Shown: positions 32,462 through 32,765 of the stretch, piece by piece | Numbering within the stretch: the stretch's first letter is position 1 | Layout of the letters: each line of letters begins with the position of its first letter | From: Clostridium sp. | GTDB lineage: Bacteria > Bacillota > Clostridia > Clostridiales > Clostridiaceae | Length of the DNA stretch: 32,765 bases | Assembly: GCF_016650035.1 (NCBI RefSeq) | Contig: NZ_JAENWM010000043.1 | Coordinates: 1-32,765 of the forward strand | Direction of reading: 5' to 3' | The notes under the pieces: model-generated | What the model saw: only the letters and a program-made list of their open reading frames with translations | Told to the model about the DNA's origin: nothing | Databases searched by the model: none | Translations under genes and position numbers: made by a program

Positions 32462-32765
32462 ATGATTGAAGTTAGATGGCACGGCCGAGGAGGCCAAGGT
32501 AGTTTTACCATAGCAAGACTATTAGGAATGGCAGCTTCTGTATTTGGTGGTGAGTATGCTCAAGCATTTCCATCGTTTGGCCCTGAAAGACGTGGTGCGC
32601 CTGTTTTAGGATTTACAAGAATTGATAGCGAAAAAATTACGGATAGAAGTGAAGTTGATCAGTGTGACTACGTTGTAGTTCTTGATGAAACACTTTGGGG
32701 TCCTTCAGTATTATCAGGTTTAAAGGAAAATGCTATTATTATTGTCAATACAGATTCACCTGAAA
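32462..32765 (+). CDS. 2-oxoacid:ferredoxin oxidoreductase gamma subunit (3' partial)
   Basis: The first 101 residues are visible; the window ends inside the gene, whose family is about 180-190 aa. WHGRGGQGSFTIARLLG and FPSFGPERRGAPVLGFTRI are the signature of PorC/VorC gamma subunits of pyruvate or branched-chain keto-acid ferredoxin oxidoreductases. In this class delta, alpha and beta genes normally follow, probably beyond the edge. AAGGAGG precedes the ATG. The enzyme oxidises a 2-keto acid to acyl-CoA and reduces ferredoxin. Pyruvate versus 2-ketoisovalerate cannot be decided. Confidence 0.93.
   Translation, partial: MIEVRWHGRGGQGSFTIARLLGMAASVFGGEYAQAFPSFGPERRGAPVLGFTRIDSEKITDRSEVDQCDYVVVLDETLWGPSVLSGLKENAIIIVNTDSPE

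Noticed and set aside
1-32765. CRISPR array, tRNA/rRNA genes, complete insertion sequence or prophage
   Set aside because: No regular spaced repeats, no tRNA cloverleaf sequences recognised, and no transposase, integrase or phage structural genes were seen.

Overview
The window looks like a chromosomal segment of an anaerobic, amino-acid-fermenting member of the Clostridia. The DNA is strongly AT-rich by eye. Regulation is typical of Firmicutes: a T-box, a tandem glycine riboswitch, RpiR and HutP families, and strong AGGAGG ribosome sites. Much of the gene content handles amino or keto acids: an M20 amidohydrolase, indolepyruvate:ferredoxin oxidoreductase, BrnQ, an alanine/glycine symporter and a 2-oxoacid:ferredoxin oxidoreductase. 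I cannot name the species.

Left part (1-8,700): a 5'-truncated M20 peptidase; a minus-strand T-box, probably isoleucine-specific, leading only into a 50-aa ORF; a MarR stub; then a PrpR-type sigma-54 activator followed by iorA-iorB and a translationally overlapping Mpv17/PMP22-like membrane protein. A perfect palindrome and a near-consensus -24/-12 promoter lie before iorA. On the minus strand, brnQ has its own -24/-12 promoter and is followed in map order by an NtrC-type response regulator and a histidine kinase carrying an extracellular amino-acid-binding-protein-like sensor. Two sigma-54 circuits for amino-acid use therefore sit side by side.

Middle (12,500-19,750): a TatD-like hydrolase, a small secreted protein, an orphan cytoplasmic molybdopterin oxidoreductase, and on the minus strand a HutP-family RNA-binding protein followed by a leader with eight UAG triplets and two hairpins, then a TrpXYZ-type ABC importer. 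This looks like a HutP-controlled attenuation system for an ABC transporter, and it is the best candidate in the window for an undescribed regulatory circuit.

Right part (19,700-32,765): an RpiR/SIS regulator divergent from an operon of an FAD-linked oxidase, EtfB, EtfA, an SDR dehydrogenase and an FGGY kinase. The set resembles the uncharacterised E. coli ygcU/R/Q/W/E genes. A four-gene OpuC-type quaternary-amine importer follows, then a glycine-riboswitch-controlled AGCS symporter whose first aptamer seems to carry a 132-nt structured insertion, and finally the start of a 2-oxoacid:ferredoxin oxidoreductase gamma-subunit gene cut by the window edge.

All family assignments come from reading motifs by eye; no database search was possible.
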